This document shows, piece by piece, positions 35,516 through 45,354 of a stretch of 64,000 nucleotides of DNA; the stretch's first letter is position 1, and every line of letters starts with the position of its first letter. The position numbers and the translations under genes were made by a program. Under the pieces are notes generated by a model. It made no database searches, was not told the origin of the DNA, and saw only the letters and a program-made list of their open reading frames with translations. Source of the stretch: Pseudomonadota bacterium (lineage in GTDB: Bacteria > Pseudomonadota > Alphaproteobacteria > Sphingomonadales > Sphingomonadaceae). The stretch is taken from positions 1 to 64,000 of the forward strand of contig JAEWZX010000037.1 of the NCBI GenBank assembly GCA_023394965.1. Reading direction: 5' to 3'.

Positions 35516-36031
35516 ATGTTTACCGACAATACCTGGTTCGATATTATCCTGCGGGGCGTTCTTTTGTCTGTTGCGGCGATCGGATGGATCGTTGTGCTGA
35601 TCCGCATCAACGGCCTGCGCTCGCTGTCCAAGATGACCAATTTCGACTTTGTGATGACGATTGCGCTCGGCAGTCTGGTCGCCGGCGCGGCACAGGCGGG
35701 CGATTGGCCAGGCTTCGCCCAGGCAATGATGGCAATGGTTGGTCTCTTCGTGGTGCAATATACAGCGGCGCGCCTGCGCAAGTCGTCCAATACGGTGGAG
35801 GGCGTGATGCAGAACGATCCAGTTTTTCTGATGCGCGACGGCGAATTTTTCGAAGATGCGCTCACTTCGACCCGGGTGGCGAAGAGCGACCTGATCGCCA
35901 AACTACGTGAGGCCAATGTGCTCGATCTGTCGGAAGTCCGCGCCGTGGTGTTGGAGACCACAGGAGATGTCTCTGTGCTGCATGGCGAGCGTCTGCAGGA
36001 GACGCTGATCGCTGGTGTGCGACGGATTTAA
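35516..36031 (+). CDS. DUF421 (YetF-like) membrane protein
   Basis: 171 aa. Three hydrophobic helices occupy the first 85 residues (ILRGVLLSVAAIGWIVVLIR; DFVMTIALGSLVAGA; FAQAMMAMVGLFVVQY). A small cytosolic domain (NDPVFLMRDGEFFEDALTS, then LREANVLDLSEVRAVVLE) matches DUF421. Family members are shorter or longer than Bacillus YetF; this one is the one-domain proteobacterial form. Role unknown. It converges with the next gene by a 4-base overlap. Confidence 0.85.
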   Translation: MFTDNTWFDIILRGVLLSVAAIGWIVVLIRINGLRSLSKMTNFDFVMTIALGSLVAGAAQAGDWPGFAQAMMAMVGLFVVQYTAARLRKSSNTVEGVMQNDPVFLMRDGEFFEDALTSTRVAKSDLIAKLREANVLDLSEVRAVVLETTGDVSVLHGERLQETLIAGVRRI

Positions 36032-36711
36032 CGGCGGTCGAGCCAGCGGGCGAAGGCGACGCCGCCCGTAATCAGGAACGGCACGAGCACGAAGCTGAGC
36101 GCGACCTTTGCCAGTACTTGGCCGATTAGCAGATTGGTGATTTCGAACTGGCCGTAGAATGCCAGTGTGATGAAGATCACCGAATCGATCGCTTGACTGA
36201 GTGCGGAAGCGATGGCGCCCCTCAGCATGAGCGACACAGTAGATGCGCCCTCGGAAGATCCACGCAGCCGTGTGAAGATCCAGACATTGAGCAGCAACGA
36301 GACGATATATGCGGCCGGACCGGCCATCCACACACGCCACAACGTCGCATGCACGCGTTCGAAAGCAGCGAGATCTTCACCACGGAACTGCGTCATCTCC
36401 ACAGAGGCGGGCAGGTTGAGCACCAGCTGCATCAGCAAGGATGCCAGCAGCAACGGCAAAAAGCCCCACCAGACGATCCGATTGGCGAGCTTCTCGCCGT
36501 AAAGCTGCGCGATAGTGCTGGAAATCACAACCAGCAGCAGAAATGAGAAGATGCCCGATTCGACTGCGAGATCGGTCGGCCACAGCTGCACCTGCTTGAA
36601 GGCCAGAACTCCCGCCAGCACGGTCATCCCACCGTAGACAAGGGTGTAAACGAACAGGCCCAATGGCATGGCGGCAGCGGCAAGCCGGGTTTCGTTGGCG
36701 GGCTGGTTCAT
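36028..36711 (-). CDS. Queuosine precursor transporter (VUT/YhhQ family)
   Basis: 227 aa with about six hydrophobic helices. The family look is clear in YGEKLANRIVWWGFLPLLLA, RVWMAGPAAYIVSLLLNVWIF and ASALSQAIDSVIFITLAFYG. The S-Q-x-I-D-S motif and preceding small residues are typical of YhhQ. These proteins import preQ0/preQ1 for tRNA queuosine. I looked for a preQ1 riboswitch upstream and saw none. Confidence 0.87.
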   Translation of the reverse strand: MNQPANETRLAAAAMPLGLFVYTLVYGGMTVLAGVLAFKQVQLWPTDLAVESGIFSFLLLVVISSTIAQLYGEKLANRIVWWGFLPLLLASLLMQLVLNLPASVEMTQFRGEDLAAFERVHATLWRVWMAGPAAYIVSLLLNVWIFTRLRGSSEGASTVSLMLRGAIASALSQAIDSVIFITLAFYGQFEITNLLIGQVLAKVALSFVLVPFLITGGVAFARWLDRR

Positions 36712-36837
36712 GCGTTGGCCTTTACAGGATCGGGGACGGCGGAGCAGTTTGGCGACCCAGCAAATTGACTATTGCGTCTTCGCGCGCAAGACAGCGCTTG
36801 ATTTCATCCGCAACTTGTCCTTGCTAAAGGGAACCTC

Positions 36838-38184
36838 ATGTCGCCCATACTGATCAATCTCGCCGGTATTCTGGCGATCCTGCTGATCGCGTTCCTTTTG
36901 TCGACGGGCAAGCGTCGCATCAAGTTGCGTGTGGTCGGCGCTGCGTTTGCCCTGCAGGCGCTGATGGCCTTACTGGTTTTGCGGACGCCCTGGGGTGTGC
37001 AACTTATCCAGGCAATGTCGAACGGTGTGATCGCGCTGCTTGATTATTCGAAGGTCGGAATCGAAGCGGTCTTCGGGTCAATGGATGACAATCCCTTTAC
37101 CAATACCTTCCTCATAGCGGCTCTGCCAGTCATCGTTTTCTTCGCGGCAATCGTTTCGATTCTGTATCACTGGGGTATCATGCAGAGGCTGGTCCGCTGG
37201 GTCGGCGGTGCGATCGGGTGGATTACCGGCATCAGCAAGGTCGAGGCGCTGGGTAGCGCGGCCAACATCTTCGTAGGGCAGTCCGAAAGTCCGCTGGTCG
37301 TGCGGCCCTATCTTGCAGCACTTACTCCGAGCCGCCTTTTCACGCTGATGGCGGTGGGTATGGCGGGCGTCGCTGGCACTATTCTGGCCGCTTATGCCAG
37401 TTTTATCGGCGCAGAGGCAGTTCCGTTCCTGCTCGCTGCCGCCTTCATGTCGGCTCCGGGTGGGATTCTGATGGCCAAGATCATCATGCCGGATGACGAT
37501 AGCGTTTTGGCCCGCGATGCAGCCGAAATGTCAGGGGTGGATCCGGAAGATCGGATCGTTCTTCCGCAGACCCGGATCAGCGCGGAAGGCCCGGCCGCCC
37601 TGACCGAGGGCGGCAAGCCTCATGAAGTCGAAGTCGCAGAAACATTCGAAGAGGGTCACAAACCTGCCAATGTCATAGAGGCTGCCGCACAAGGTACACA
37701 AACCGGCGTGAAGCTCGCGGTTGCCGTCGGTGCGATGGTAATGGTGTTCGTGGCGCTTGTTGCCCTTGCTAACGGCATTCTTGGTGGAATAGGTGGTTGG
37801 TTCGGCTATCCCGATGTCAGCTTCCAGCAATTGCTGGGCTTTGTTTTTGCCCCGGTCATGTATCTGATCGGTATCCCTTGGGAACAGGCTGGCGCCGCTG
37901 GCGGTCTGTTCGGCACCAAGATCGTGCTTAACGAGTTCGTGGCATTTATCGAATTGGGTAATATCGAGGCGACTACGCTGACAGATCGCAGCCGTGCGAT
38001 AATCACCTTCGCCTTGTGCGGGTTTGCAAATTTCAGTTCCATCGCCATCCAGATGGCCGTCACTGGAGGGCTGGCACCCAACCAAAGGCCAGTTATCGCC
38101 AAGCTCGGCCTTCGCGCCCTTGCTGCAGGTTCACTTGCCAATCTGATGAGCGCGGCGCTGGCGGGTCTTTTCCTGCCATATTAA
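36838..38184 (+). CDS. Concentrative nucleoside transporter (NupC family)
   Basis: 448 aa polytopic protein. NIFVGQSESPLVVRPYL is the CNT signature that binds nucleoside and cation, and the late FALCGFANFSSIAIQMAV is the second substrate motif. A soluble loop of about 60 residues (after SGVDPEDRIV) separates the two halves, as in many proteobacterial members. AAAGGGA lies 7 bases before the ATG. It is followed 13 bases later by a 2OG oxygenase gene and may be cotranscribed with it. Confidence 0.93.
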   Translation: MSPILINLAGILAILLIAFLLSTGKRRIKLRVVGAAFALQALMALLVLRTPWGVQLIQAMSNGVIALLDYSKVGIEAVFGSMDDNPFTNTFLIAALPVIVFFAAIVSILYHWGIMQRLVRWVGGAIGWITGISKVEALGSAANIFVGQSESPLVVRPYLAALTPSRLFTLMAVGMAGVAGTILAAYASFIGAEAVPFLLAAAFMSAPGGILMAKIIMPDDDSVLARDAAEMSGVDPEDRIVLPQTRISAEGPAALTEGGKPHEVEVAETFEEGHKPANVIEAAAQGTQTGVKLAVAVGAMVMVFVALVALANGILGGIGGWFGYPDVSFQQLLGFVFAPVMYLIGIPWEQAGAAGGLFGTKIVLNEFVAFIELGNIEATTLTDRSRAIITFALCGFANFSSIAIQMAVTGGLAPNQRPVIAKLGLRALAAGSLANLMSAALAGLFLPY

Positions 38185-38197
38185 AAGGCTGCTCGTT

Positions 38198-39139
38198 ATG
38201 AACGATTCGACTATCGATATTGCGGTTGTGTCACTCGCCAAGCCGCTGGACAGCATCGCCGAGGAACTGGGACAGAGTTTCGAAGCGTATGGCTTCGCCG
38301 TTATCCGTGATCACGGCATTCCGCATGATTTAATCGAACGTGCGGAGATTCTGTCGAAAGAGTTCTTTGCGCTGCCCGAAGATGTGAAGAACGCATATCA
38401 CATTCCCGGTACTGGCGGGGCCAGAGGCTATACGCCCTTCGGCACAGAAAAGGCCAAGGATGCCGAGGTCCATGATCTGAAGGAGTTCTGGCATGTCGGA
38501 CGCGAACTGCCAGAAGGCCATGATCTGGCAGATTATATGGCAGACAATGTCTGGCCGACCGAGATTGCCGACTTCCGCGACACTTTTCTGAAACTCTATG
38601 CCGCTTTCGAAAAAGCTGGAGGCAGGGTTCTGGAAGGCATAGCGCTCCACTTGGGCCTGCCACGTGACTTCTTCGCTTCCACTGTAAAGGACGGCAATTC
38701 GGTCATGCGTCTCCTGCGCTATCCGCCTTTGGAGGGGGAGGAGGCCGAGGGCGCGATCCGGGCGGCAGCCCATGGGGATATCAACACCATCACTCTGCTG
38801 CTTGGTGCGGAAGAAGCTGGTTTGGAGTTGCTGACTTCGGACGGGGGCTGGAAAGCTGTAGCTCCGCCCGAAGGTGCTCTGGTAGTCAATATAGGCGATA
38901 TGCTGGAGCGACTGACGAACGGCAAATTGCGTTCAACTACCCATAGGGTGGTCAATCCACGTGGCGATGCAGCCTATCGGGCTCGCTATTCGATGCCCTT
39001 CTTCCTGCATTTCCGACCGGACTATATGATCGAAACTCTGCCGTCCTGTATCGACCCGAGCGATCCGTACAATCACCCCGCAGCGATTTCCAGCCACGAT
39101 TTTCTGATGCAGCGCCTGCGCGAGATAAATCTCGCCTGA
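38198..39139 (+). CDS. 2-oxoglutarate/Fe(II) oxygenase, isopenicillin N synthase-like
   Basis: 313 aa. The N-terminal DIOX_N region contains GFAVIRDHGIP. Iron ligands are His and Asp in AAHGDINTITLL and the distal His in TTHRVVNP; RYSMPFF gives the R-x-S that binds 2-oxoglutarate. The fold and length match the isopenicillin N synthase family, which includes many hydroxylases. Linkage to a nucleoside transporter hints at a nucleoside or base substrate, but this is only inference. Confidence 0.88.
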   Translation: MNDSTIDIAVVSLAKPLDSIAEELGQSFEAYGFAVIRDHGIPHDLIERAEILSKEFFALPEDVKNAYHIPGTGGARGYTPFGTEKAKDAEVHDLKEFWHVGRELPEGHDLADYMADNVWPTEIADFRDTFLKLYAAFEKAGGRVLEGIALHLGLPRDFFASTVKDGNSVMRLLRYPPLEGEEAEGAIRAAAHGDINTITLLLGAEEAGLELLTSDGGWKAVAPPEGALVVNIGDMLERLTNGKLRSTTHRVVNPRGDAAYRARYSMPFFLHFRPDYMIETLPSCIDPSDPYNHPAAISSHDFLMQRLREINLA

Positions 39140-39397
39140 TTTGCCGCGGTGCACCATTTTGTGCGTTGCAAAAAGACCATAGTTGGGAAAGTTTGTTGCT
39201 GTTGCAAAATTGACGCATTCTCCAACATATTGATTTTTATGGGTTAAGTAGCCAGTTTCGGTTGGTTGCTGGCAGAAGTGTCACGGCTGTCTTGACTCTG
39301 TCACATTTCCATAGCTTTGCGGAAATGTGTCCCGCCTAGCGGGGGCTCACCTCTCGTACTGCAATCCCGCATCAAGAGACTGAAGGGGTCTACTCTG
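39140..39397. other. Leader/promoter region of the TonB receptor
   Basis: 258 AT-richer bases between the oxygenase and the TonB receptor. A TTGACT hexamer is at 39292-39297 but no matching -10 is obvious at 16-18 bases. Two consecutive inverted repeats (separate entry) follow. No gene is apparent. Confidence 0.45.
39302..39343 (+). promoter_or_regulatory. Tandem inverted repeats before the TonB receptor
   Basis: CACATTTCC (39302-39310) / GGAAATGTG (39321-39329) is a perfect 9-bp inverted repeat with a 10-base loop. It is followed at once by CCCGC-CTA-GCGGG (39331-39343). They overlap a TTGACT-containing region, 55-95 bases before the start codon. They could be an operator for a repressor or a structured 5' UTR. 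I cannot match them to a Fur box or a cobalamin riboswitch. Confidence 0.45.
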
Positions 39398-41941
39398 ATG
39401 AAATTCAAGTATCTCGTGGCCGCGTCGGTGGTCAGCACCGCCACTGCGATGGTAGCCGTCCCTGCCGCTGCGCAGTCGACCGGCTCGCGCAATTTCGAAA
39501 ACGACGTCATCATCGTTTCCGGTGCTCGCAACACCGACGTTGGCGGTGTCGATATACCCGATACGCCGAAGGCAAAGCAGGTAATCACTGAAGAGCTGAT
39601 CCGTGCCCAGCGCCCCGGTCAAACAGTCAATGACATCGTGAATCTAGTTCCCGGTGTGAATTTCCAGAACAACGATCCTTGGGGTTCGGGCGGTGGTTCT
39701 TTTACTATTCGCGGCTTCAGTTCTGATCGCATCTCGCAGACAATCGATGGTGTGCCGTTGAACGATTCGGGTGGTTACGCAATTTACACGAACCAGCAGC
39801 AGGACCCCGAAACGCTATCTTCGGTCAACGTAAACCTTGGCTCGACCGACGTTGATAGTCCGACCGCATCTGCTTCCGGTGGAACAATCAATCTTCGCAC
39901 ACGTGAGCCGAGTAGTGAAGCTGGCATCACCGCCACAATGACTTTTGGAGACGTCTTTGCCAAGGGCAATGGCACAACCGACCGCGATCGGGTCTACATG
40001 CGCGGCTTTGCCATGATTGATACGGGCGACTTGACGGGCTTAGGTACAAAGGCTTTTGCTTCCGCAAGTTTTACACGATATAATAATCCGTTTAATAATT
40101 ACGGCACAAACGAAAAGCAGCAGTATAACGCACGTATCTGGCAGGATATCGGCAGCAATGGGGATTTCATTGCGGTCGCGGGCCACTACAATCAGAATCG
40201 TAACAACTTCTTCGGCTCGTTTCGTTTGCCTGATTTTCCGAAAACTCGGGGTGATCGCTTTTATTCGATTAATTGGCCTTGCACCGTCGATCAGGCCGAG
40301 GCCGGCGTAATCGACACAACGAACAGCTGTGGTACTGAGTTTGATCGGCGGTATAATCCGTCTAACACTGGCAACATTCGCGGGACGTCCAGTTTCACAG
40401 TTTCTGATGGTCTGACACTGACGGTCGAGCCGAGCTATCAATATGTCAAAGCAAATGGCGGCGGTACTGTTCGTGCCAACGAAGCATCAAACGGCGCTTT
40501 TCTCGGACTATTCGATCGCGATTATTACTTTGGTCGCGACCTAAATGGTGATGGTGATATACTTGACCAGGTCACTTTGATCGCGCCCAGCCAGACTCGC
40601 ACTCATCGTTTCGCAGTAATTTCGAACATCGCGTATGAAATTAATGAAGATCACAGTGTTCGTCTGGCTTATACTTGGGAGCGAGCTAATCACCGCCAGA
40701 CTGGCCAATTGGGCTTTGTAGACAATATTGGCGAACCGCTTGACGTTTTCCCTGTAAACGACCCAGTGTTAGACGCAAACGGTAACGTTGTTCAGAAGCG
40801 CGACCGTCAATCTTATGCCATCCTCAATCAGATTTCTGGCCAGTACCTTGGACACTTCGGTAACCTGACCGTGGATGTTGGCCTTCGTGCGCCATTTTTC
40901 AAACGCGAATTGGATCAGCGTTGCTTCACAATTGATGGCTCGGGTAACCTTGCATGCGTATCGTCAGGCGATGAGGCCGCTTTTGCAGCGGCAAATCCGA
41001 CGTATGCGATGCCTCAAGAGCGGACGTATAAGTACGATAAATTGCTTCCAAACATTGGTATTATTTACGACTTCGGTGCAGCGTCGCTGTTTGCAAATTA
41101 TTCCAAGGGCCTACAAGTTCCGGGTACCGACAACCTGTATCAATCGATTTTCTACCCGAGCACACTGGCAAGCGTGCAGCCGGTTCCAGAAACGACTGAT
41201 ACCTTCGACCTCGGCACTCGCTATAAGACCGGCGATGTGACGCTGCAACTGACCGGGTGGTACACTCGTTATAGCAACCGTCTTGCCTCTGCTTACGATC
41301 CTGAAACTGAACGCACTCAGTATCGCAACCTTGGCCGCGTCGACAAATATGGTCTTGACGGGTCGATTTCGTGGCAGCCGATGGAAGGGCTGGCCTTCTA
41401 TGTTTTTGGTTCGTTGCTCAAGTCCGACATCAAGGACGATGTGCTTGGTGGTACGTGCGCGATCCGTTCGGGAGTCGTCCAGAACCAGATCTACGGCTGC
41501 ACTGCAGGCAACGTGGGCTCAGAATATTACCTGCCAACTGGCGGGAAGCGTGAGTCTGGTTCTCCCACGCACTCCTTTGGTGCCCGTGTCCAATATAGCA
41601 CAGGCGCGTTCGAATTCGGTATGCAAGCGAAGCGTACGGGCAAGCGCTATATAAATGACGAGAACCGGCCGATCTTTGCTTCCGCAGCGGCCCCCGCGAA
41701 CGACGAAAACATTCGCTACGCCGCGACCGTAGACGGCTACACGCTGATCGACCTAGATGCTCGCTGGAACATTGGTGAGACGCCATGGGGAAATCAGGCT
41801 GCGATTCAGCTGAATATCAGTAACCTGCTAGACACCCTCTACGTCGGTGGCTTTGGCGGCAGCTCTAACGCTGTTAACTCACCGTTTGTGCAGATCGGTG
41901 CACCGCGAGCGGCCAGTCTGTCGTTCGTTTTAGGATATTGA
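39398..41941 (+). CDS. TonB-dependent outer-membrane receptor
   Basis: 847 aa. The signal peptide ends PAAAQ. The plug domain starts DVIIVSGARNT (TonB-box-like EDVIIVSG style) and includes GGSFTIRGFSSDRISQTIDGVPLND. The 22-strand barrel ends ASLSFVLGY with a terminal aromatic residue. Barrel sequences such as NNYGTNEKQQYNARIW are Asn/Tyr-rich, and codon use is more AT-rich than the neighbours. Substrate unknown: iron chelate, carbohydrate and vitamin receptors share this form. A terminator follows, then a tonB-like gene. Confidence 0.92.
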   Translation: MKFKYLVAASVVSTATAMVAVPAAAQSTGSRNFENDVIIVSGARNTDVGGVDIPDTPKAKQVITEELIRAQRPGQTVNDIVNLVPGVNFQNNDPWGSGGGSFTIRGFSSDRISQTIDGVPLNDSGGYAIYTNQQQDPETLSSVNVNLGSTDVDSPTASASGGTINLRTREPSSEAGITATMTFGDVFAKGNGTTDRDRVYMRGFAMIDTGDLTGLGTKAFASASFTRYNNPFNNYGTNEKQQYNARIWQDIGSNGDFIAVAGHYNQNRNNFFGSFRLPDFPKTRGDRFYSINWPCTVDQAEAGVIDTTNSCGTEFDRRYNPSNTGNIRGTSSFTVSDGLTLTVEPSYQYVKANGGGTVRANEASNGAFLGLFDRDYYFGRDLNGDGDILDQVTLIAPSQTRTHRFAVISNIAYEINEDHSVRLAYTWERANHRQTGQLGFVDNIGEPLDVFPVNDPVLDANGNVVQKRDRQSYAILNQISGQYLGHFGNLTVDVGLRAPFFKRELDQRCFTIDGSGNLACVSSGDEAAFAAANPTYAMPQERTYKYDKLLPNIGIIYDFGAASLFANYSKGLQVPGTDNLYQSIFYPSTLASVQPVPETTDTFDLGTRYKTGDVTLQLTGWYTRYSNRLASAYDPETERTQYRNLGRVDKYGLDGSISWQPMEGLAFYVFGSLLKSDIKDDVLGGTCAIRSGVVQNQIYGCTAGNVGSEYYLPTGGKRESGSPTHSFGARVQYSTGAFEFGMQAKRTGKRYINDENRPIFASAAAPANDENIRYAATVDGYTLIDLDARWNIGETPWGNQAAIQLNISNLLDTLYVGGFGGSSNAVNSPFVQIGAPRAASLSFVLGY

Positions 41942-41979
41942 GCAAGCGGGATTTTAATAATTTCCGTATCTGAATAATC

Positions 41980-42012
41980 GGCGGTCCTCCTGACGGAGGG
42001 CCGCCCTTTTTG
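41980..42012 (+). terminator. TonB receptor terminator
   Basis: GGCGGTCCTCC (41980-41990) / GGAGGGCCGCC (41995-42005) with loop TGAC and one G-U pair, followed by a T5 run. It lies 38 bases after the receptor stop. Confidence 0.85.
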
Positions 42013-42068
42013 TTTGTGCGGTTCTGAGGTGAATGGAACAGCGGCCGAGGTTGTGCCGTTATGCCACA

Positions 42069-42791
42069 ATGGACGAGCAGAGCATTCGATATGCGCAAAC
42101 CCGCAAGCGGCTGAACCCGTGGGTGATCCTGCTGATCGTTCTGATCCATCTCGCCATCTTCTATATCCTCGCCCATAGCCTGGCCCCTTCAGTTGTTGCG
42201 CAGGCTCAGCGCAGTGTTGTTTCTGCCTTCAGCGTTACCGTCACTGCCCCCGAACCGGAGCCGGAAGCCGAAGAGCCCGAACCCGAGGGTGCGCAGGGGG
42301 ATCCTGGACGCGAGGCAGTGCCCAAGCCGGTGACCGCACCGGAACCGCCCATTCGCAAACCGGAGGCGTCGCCAGCCCCACGGGCGTCGTCGACAGGCAC
42401 CGCCGACACTTCGGGGGCTGCCGAAGAGGGGACGGGAACCGGCCGGGCTGGACAAGGGGATGGCACCGGGAGCGGCGATGGCGGCAGCGGCCAAGGTGGG
42501 GGCGCGGCAACGAAGCCCGTGCTGACCCGATCGATCACCGACGCAAGCGCTTTCCCTGTTCCGCCCGGCGGGCGCCAAGCCCGGATCGGTCAATCGGTCA
42601 TCGTCCGCCTGACCGTTTCGGCAGAGGGCCGTGCGACGCGATGCAGCATCTATCGGCCGAGCCCATTTCCCGAAACGGACGCGACGGTATGCCGACTGGC
42701 GCTGGACCAGCTACGCTTCGAGCCGGCAAGGGACGCGAATGGAAATCCGGTCACTGCGACGTTCTTTTACCAGCAGCGCTTCTTCAATTAG
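42069..42791 (+). CDS. tonB: TonB-like energy transducer
   Basis: 240 aa. One N-terminal membrane helix (NPWVILLIVLIHLAIFYILA), then a Pro/Glu/Gly-rich periplasm-spanning linker (PEPEPEAEEPEPEG and later Gly/Ser repeats). The C-terminal TonB domain has VRLTVSAEGRATRCSIYRPS and LALDQLRFEPARDANGNPV. It would couple the proton motive force to the adjacent receptor. No exbB/exbD genes are next to it. The ATG at 42069 is preferred to 42033. It overlaps the bphP 3' end by 8 bases, convergent. Confidence 0.88.
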   Translation: MDEQSIRYAQTRKRLNPWVILLIVLIHLAIFYILAHSLAPSVVAQAQRSVVSAFSVTVTAPEPEPEAEEPEPEGAQGDPGREAVPKPVTAPEPPIRKPEASPAPRASSTGTADTSGAAEEGTGTGRAGQGDGTGSGDGGSGQGGGAATKPVLTRSITDASAFPVPPGGRQARIGQSVIVRLTVSAEGRATRCSIYRPSPFPETDATVCRLALDQLRFEPARDANGNPVTATFFYQQRFFN

Positions 42792-45354
42792 ATTCGCTGC
42801 TGTCGCCCTGAATATTATCCAAGCTTCCGACGATTTCGATCAGCTCGTCCTTGCCGTATGGCTTGGTCAGAAGGCCTGAGGCGCCGAGTTCTTCCAGGCG
42901 ATCCTGCATCTCGCCGTAACCTGTGGCGAGCCAGAAGGGGATACCCAGTTCCTTCAGCTTCCTTGCCACCGGCTCGCTGTTTTCCTGCCCGAGATTGTAG
43001 TCGAGAATAGCCAGGCCGGGCTTGCTCTTTGCCAAGGCGTCGAGAGAGCCAGCAACGGAGCTTTCGATACGAACGTTTTTGATCCCGAGATCCTTCAGGC
43101 AATCTTCGGCATCCAGGGCGATAATCATACTGTCTTCGACCAGAAGCACGCTTTCCGGAAGATTTTCCAAGCCCATGTCTTTCCTCTGTGTTGCCGAGCC
43201 CGAGCTACTGTTTTCACGTGCGCGCCACTCAACAAAGCGCGCGGGAATGCAAAAGTGTGCTTCCACCCCTTCCAGCCGATAATCGATGTTGGCTGTGCCG
43301 TTCAGCTCATAGGGGATTGAGCGTTCGATAATGGTGCTTCCGAAGCCCCGCCGCTTGGGGGGCTTGACTGGAGGGCCGCTGCTTTCGCGCCAGTGGGCGC
43401 AGAAATTGTCTTCCGCATCGCGGCTCACAACAACTTCCAGCTGACCGGATTGATCGCTGAGCGACCCGTATTTCGCCGAATTGGTCATCATTTCATGAAT
43501 GACGAGAGCCATAACCGTGTAGGCTTCCGGTGCGATCATCGCCTCGGGCCCCTGAAGGTCCAGCCGGTCTTTCTTGCCTGTCAGATAGGCGTTGGCTTCG
43601 GTTTCGATAAGTTCCGAGAACGGGGCGTGAGACCAGTTGCCCTTGGTGATATTATCATGCGCAGAAGCCAGCGAACTGATGCGGCCGCCGACGATTTCGA
43701 CGAAGGTATCGATATCCGGCGCATCGTGTTTCGACTGGTTGATCAATCCGCGGATAAGGTTGAGAATGTTGCGAACACGGTGGTTCAGTTCCGCGATGAG
43801 CAGTTCCTGCTGCTGCTGTGCCTTGGCACGTTCGGCCACGGCTTCATCGGTAAGGCGCAAAATTATCTCCAGCAGAGTGACGCGTAGTCCCTCGGCGATA
43901 TCGAGCTCCGCTTCGGTCCATTTCTCTGCCCGCCCCTCGACTGTTTCCTGCCACGCTTCGAAACTTTTGCGCGGTGTCAGGCGATTGCCATTTGGTCCGG
44001 TCTCCACCGGCTTTTCGGGATTCCCGGCCCAGGTGACCGTCTGCGTCAAGGGTTTGCGCCACAATATCAGATAGTCGCGCGGTGTACGCGAGACCGGGAT
44101 GACCAGGGCACCTGCAGCGCGATTGGCGAACCTGGCGGCGCGCGGCATTCTGGCCGCGATTTCGTCGCTGGCCAGCAGGCGGCTTGTGGCAGCACCGTTG
44201 AGGCTGGGGACTATGGCACGGAATTCCTCTTCATTCGGCGCCGATCCGCGCGAATCGTATATATCTTCCACGAAAATGCTGACGCCATCGTGCGGAATAA
44301 CCTGCTGGATCACTGGCTCGATCATCGGCAGGCTCGAGGATAGCGGAGTGCCCGCTGCCACGTCCCGCATCAGCCGGGTATGCAAAGTGCGCCCGAGTTC
44401 GCGGCGGTCCGCGGCCTGACGCGACAGGGTGCGATCCAGGACCAGCGAGAACAGTTCGGAGAACAGTTCCGCCGCTGTGCGCTGGGTGTATGGCAGCAGC
44501 TTCGGGCCATAATGATGGCAGGCGAAGAGGCCCCAGAGCTTGCCGCCGACGATGATCGAGATCGAGAGCGATGCGCCCACGCCCATATTGTGAAGATATT
44601 CGATATGGATGGGCGACACTGCGCGCAGCGTGCTCATGCTGAGATCGAGCGGCTCGCCTTCGAGCGAAACACTCGGCTCGATCGCTACCGGTTCGGCCTC
44701 GACATCTGCGATGATACGGAACCGATTGCGTACATAGAGAGCACGGGCCTGGTTCGGAATGTCCGACTTCGGGTACCGCAGGCCGTGAAATTTTTCGAGA
44801 TCTTCGCGGGCCGCTTCGGCGATGACTTCTCCGGACAGGTCGTCGCGGAAACGGTAAACCATCACTCGGTCTATCTGAAGCGTGTGGCGTAATTGTCGCG
44901 CCGCCTCTGCGGTCAGAGATTCCAGGTCGGTGTGCTTTTCCAACCGGCTCATGATGGGGCGCAGGATGGCGAGCTGGCGGCTAAGATCCCCCGCAGCGTG
45001 CGGTTCGATTTCGATTATCGTGTTGGCATCCGACGAATGCAGCGCACAATCGAACAGATCTTCGGTGCCGAACAGGGAAACACCGAACAGCCGTTCCACC
45101 TGATCGGGAATGGCGAGTGTGACGGCGGCGCTGCGCAGCATATCCATCGCGCCAGGGGTAACCAGGCTCGACAGGCGGGCGCCAATATCGATTGTGCGAC
45201 CGCTGCCCAGAATGGCTTCCAGATTGGTCGAGCGATGGGCAACGAACCAGTCCGAATTGACTGCGATCAGGGCCCCGAAATCCTGGATGGAGCCTAGCTG
45301 ATGAATGGGTTCGCGATCGCAATTGGACAGCGTGACGGTGGAGGAGTCCATCAT
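42784..45354 (-). CDS. bphP: Bacteriophytochrome HWE histidine kinase with C-terminal receiver
   Basis: 856 aa. Photosensory module: PAS with biliverdin-binding Cys12 (NCDREPIHQLGSIQ), GAF with the YPKSDIPNQAR motif (194-204), and PHY with the tongue motif PRKSF (461-465). The kinase is of the HWE class: H-box AELNHRVRN with His525, N-box ALVIHEMMTNSAKYGSL, and the W-x-E in CAHWRESSG. A receiver domain fills about 735-856, with phospho-acceptor Asp in AILDYNLG. The gene is coupled to the heme oxygenase gene through an ATGA overlap. HWE kinases commonly feed PhyR, so a role in light control of the stress response is plausible. Confidence 0.95.
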   Translation of the reverse strand: MMDSSTVTLSNCDREPIHQLGSIQDFGALIAVNSDWFVAHRSTNLEAILGSGRTIDIGARLSSLVTPGAMDMLRSAAVTLAIPDQVERLFGVSLFGTEDLFDCALHSSDANTIIEIEPHAAGDLSRQLAILRPIMSRLEKHTDLESLTAEAARQLRHTLQIDRVMVYRFRDDLSGEVIAEAAREDLEKFHGLRYPKSDIPNQARALYVRNRFRIIADVEAEPVAIEPSVSLEGEPLDLSMSTLRAVSPIHIEYLHNMGVGASLSISIIVGGKLWGLFACHHYGPKLLPYTQRTAAELFSELFSLVLDRTLSRQAADRRELGRTLHTRLMRDVAAGTPLSSSLPMIEPVIQQVIPHDGVSIFVEDIYDSRGSAPNEEEFRAIVPSLNGAATSRLLASDEIAARMPRAARFANRAAGALVIPVSRTPRDYLILWRKPLTQTVTWAGNPEKPVETGPNGNRLTPRKSFEAWQETVEGRAEKWTEAELDIAEGLRVTLLEIILRLTDEAVAERAKAQQQQELLIAELNHRVRNILNLIRGLINQSKHDAPDIDTFVEIVGGRISSLASAHDNITKGNWSHAPFSELIETEANAYLTGKKDRLDLQGPEAMIAPEAYTVMALVIHEMMTNSAKYGSLSDQSGQLEVVVSRDAEDNFCAHWRESSGPPVKPPKRRGFGSTIIERSIPYELNGTANIDYRLEGVEAHFCIPARFVEWRARENSSSGSATQRKDMGLENLPESVLLVEDSMIIALDAEDCLKDLGIKNVRIESSVAGSLDALAKSKPGLAILDYNLGQENSEPVARKLKELGIPFWLATGYGEMQDRLEELGASGLLTKPYGKDELIEIVGSLDNIQGDSSESN

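Noticed and set aside
36712..36837. preQ1 riboswitch before the queuosine precursor transporter
   Set aside because: No short pseudoknot-type sequence with the expected A-rich tail could be found on the minus strand.
39140..39397. Cobalamin riboswitch or Fur box before the TonB receptor
   Set aside because: No B12-box and no 19-bp Fur-type repeat; only two unrelated inverted repeats.
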